Assembly: GCA_965656875.1 (NCBI GenBank)
Contig: CBFHMJ010000038.1
Coordinates: forward strand, 1 to 64,000
Direction: 5' to 3'
Length of the DNA stretch: 64,000 nt
Origin: CBFHMJ01 sp965656875
Lineage (GTDB): Bacteria; Pseudomonadota; Gammaproteobacteria; Enterobacterales; Alteromonadaceae
This document shows positions 63,032 to 64,000 of the stretch, piece by piece. A model generated the notes under the pieces. It had not been told where the DNA came from. It saw only the letters and a program-made list of their open reading frames with translations, and did not search any database. Made by a program: the position numbers and the translations under genes. Numbering within the stretch: the first letter of the stretch is position 1; each line of letters opens with the position of its first letter.

Positions 63032-64000
63032 GTTTCGTAAAATCAAAATTTCAACATCCAAGACTACCCGTTAACGATCTGGGTCTGACTTACCGCGATT
63101 ACGAAGGTAGTTTATCCACGTTATGTGCAGGTTGTGGTCATGACATGATCGGTTCTGCCGTCGTTCAGGCCTGTACTGAACTTTCGTTACCACCGCACGA
63201 AATCGTTAAAGTGTCCGGTATTGGCTGTTCTTCAAAAGCGCCGAACTATTTCCTGAATCGCGCTCATGGCTTTAACTCTGTACATGGACGGATGCCATCC
63301 GTTGCGACAGGAGCGAATATGGCAAACCGAAATCTGAAGTACATTGGTATGTCAGGCGATGGAGATAGCGCATCTATTGGTCTAGGCCAGTTTGCCCACG
63401 TCGTAAGGCGCAGACTGAACATGCTGTACATGGTTGCTAATAATGGCGTTTATGGTCTGACTAAAGGCCAGACATCAGCAACGGCACATCATGGTTCGAA
63501 AACCAAAAAAGGCGAAGTGAATCCATTTGAAGAAATCGATCTATGCGTCATGGCACTACAACTCGGAGCCAGCTTTGTCGCAAGAAGCTTTTCTGGTGAT
63601 AAACAACAACTGGTTTCGTTATTAAAAGCTGCATTGAGTCATCAAGGTTTTGCATTTATCGATATCATCTCCCCTTGTGTCACCTTCAATAATCATAACG
63701 ATTCACCTCACAGTTATGATTATGTTTATGACCATGTCCAAACGGCTGGTGTGACCGACTATGTGCCGGTCAAGGAAGAAATTATTGCAGCACAACCTGA
63801 AGATGGTAGCGTTCAGGAAATCTGTTTACATGATGGTTCAGTGATCAAAGTAAACACCACAGGTTCAGATTATGATCCGCAAAATCGTTATAAAGCGCTG
63901 GAAGCAATAGAGACTCACAATCAAAAAGGTCAGATTTTGACTGGATTGTTATACATCGACCCTCAGGCTGAGGAATATCACGAGATTAATCAAACCACTC
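63028..64000 (+). CDS. 2-oxoacid:acceptor oxidoreductase beta subunit, truncated at the window end
   Basis: Starts at the ATG overlapping the alpha stop and stays open to the end of the window (324 codons seen). It has the beta-subunit Cys pair in LCAGCGHDM (33, 36), CSSKAPNYF, and the TPP-binding motif SGDGDSASIGLGQF (109-122) followed by NNGVYGLTKGQTS, all typical of KorB. The C-terminus lies beyond the window. It completes a three-subunit enzyme with the alpha subunit and the GltD-like flavoprotein. Confidence 0.95.
   Translation, partial: MSFVKSKFQHPRLPVNDLGLTYRDYEGSLSTLCAGCGHDMIGSAVVQACTELSLPPHEIVKVSGIGCSSKAPNYFLNRAHGFNSVHGRMPSVATGANMANRNLKYIGMSGDGDSASIGLGQFAHVVRRRLNMLYMVANNGVYGLTKGQTSATAHHGSKTKKGEVNPFEEIDLCVMALQLGASFVARSFSGDKQQLVSLLKAALSHQGFAFIDIISPCVTFNNHNDSPHSYDYVYDHVQTAGVTDYVPVKEEIIAAQPEDGSVQEICLHDGSVIKVNTTGSDYDPQNRYKALEAIETHNQKGQILTGLLYIDPQAEEYHEINQTT

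Noticed and set aside
1..64000. CRISPR array
   Set aside because: The only repeats of note are the two long copies at 41-345 and the coding repeats at 40626-40781; neither has short regularly spaced units.

Overview
The window looks like chromosomal DNA of a gammaproteobacterium. ArcA/ArcB, SlmA, RsmC, MutY-YggX, AceK, YheT-YheU, a class II-like GltBD and the radC/rpmB/rpmG/mutM neighbourhood all point to that class. The mix with many GGDEF/PAS signalling proteins, 4-hydroxyphenylpyruvate dioxygenase and a 2-oxoacid:ferredoxin oxidoreductase suggests a free-living, probably aquatic heterotroph related to Alteromonadales/Oceanospirillales rather than an enteric species; this placement is an inference.

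Layout. 1-6.0 kb is accessory: a visibly AT-rich 1680-residue gene joining a sacsin/Hsp90-type ATPase, an AlbA_2 (Schlafen-type) domain and a C-terminal caspase-like protease, flanked by direct repeats on one side and geneless, possibly decayed DNA on the other. It abuts the 3' end of two tandem tRNA-Phe genes, a classic island insertion point. This is the best candidate for an undescribed (defence) system. 6.2-10.4 kb is housekeeping: mutY-yggX, divergent trmB-rsmC plus a small exported protein, and a DUF3293 gene. 10.9-16.7 kb is a signalling block: a CHASE8-like histidine kinase overlapping a YfiR-like periplasmic protein, then arcA facing arcB. 17.4-26.8 kb is metabolic: folE2, gltBD, aceK. 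26.9-42.3 kb is accessory/regulatory: a membrane PAS-GGDEF cyclase, an FMN-binding oxidase-like protein, MAPEG protein with divergent TetR and clear operators, a giant hybrid kinase-AraC protein, a LysR/VOC pair, a two-propeller sensor with a degenerate GGDEF, and a membrane-anchored subtilase with a tryptophan-repeat tail.

42.3-44.0 kb is geneless but contains several stem-loops and an unassigned terminator. 44.0-53.5 kb is core: an M16 lipoprotein peptidase, mutM, rpmG/rpmB, bfr/bfd with Fur-like sites, radC, and divergent coaBC-dut-slmA. 53.6-58.3 kb holds a GMC oxidoreductase with a Tat-exported small subunit, yheT-yheU and hppD. The end (59.4-64.0 kb) is a translationally coupled operon for a GltD-like flavoprotein with ferredoxin domains plus the alpha and (truncated) beta subunits of a 2-oxoacid oxidoreductase.

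Functional themes: oxygen/redox-responsive control (ArcAB), 2-oxoglutarate/glutamate metabolism (GltBD, AceK, Kor), oxidative damage repair (MutY, MutM, YggX), iron storage (Bfr/Bfd) and c-di-GMP or two-component signalling.
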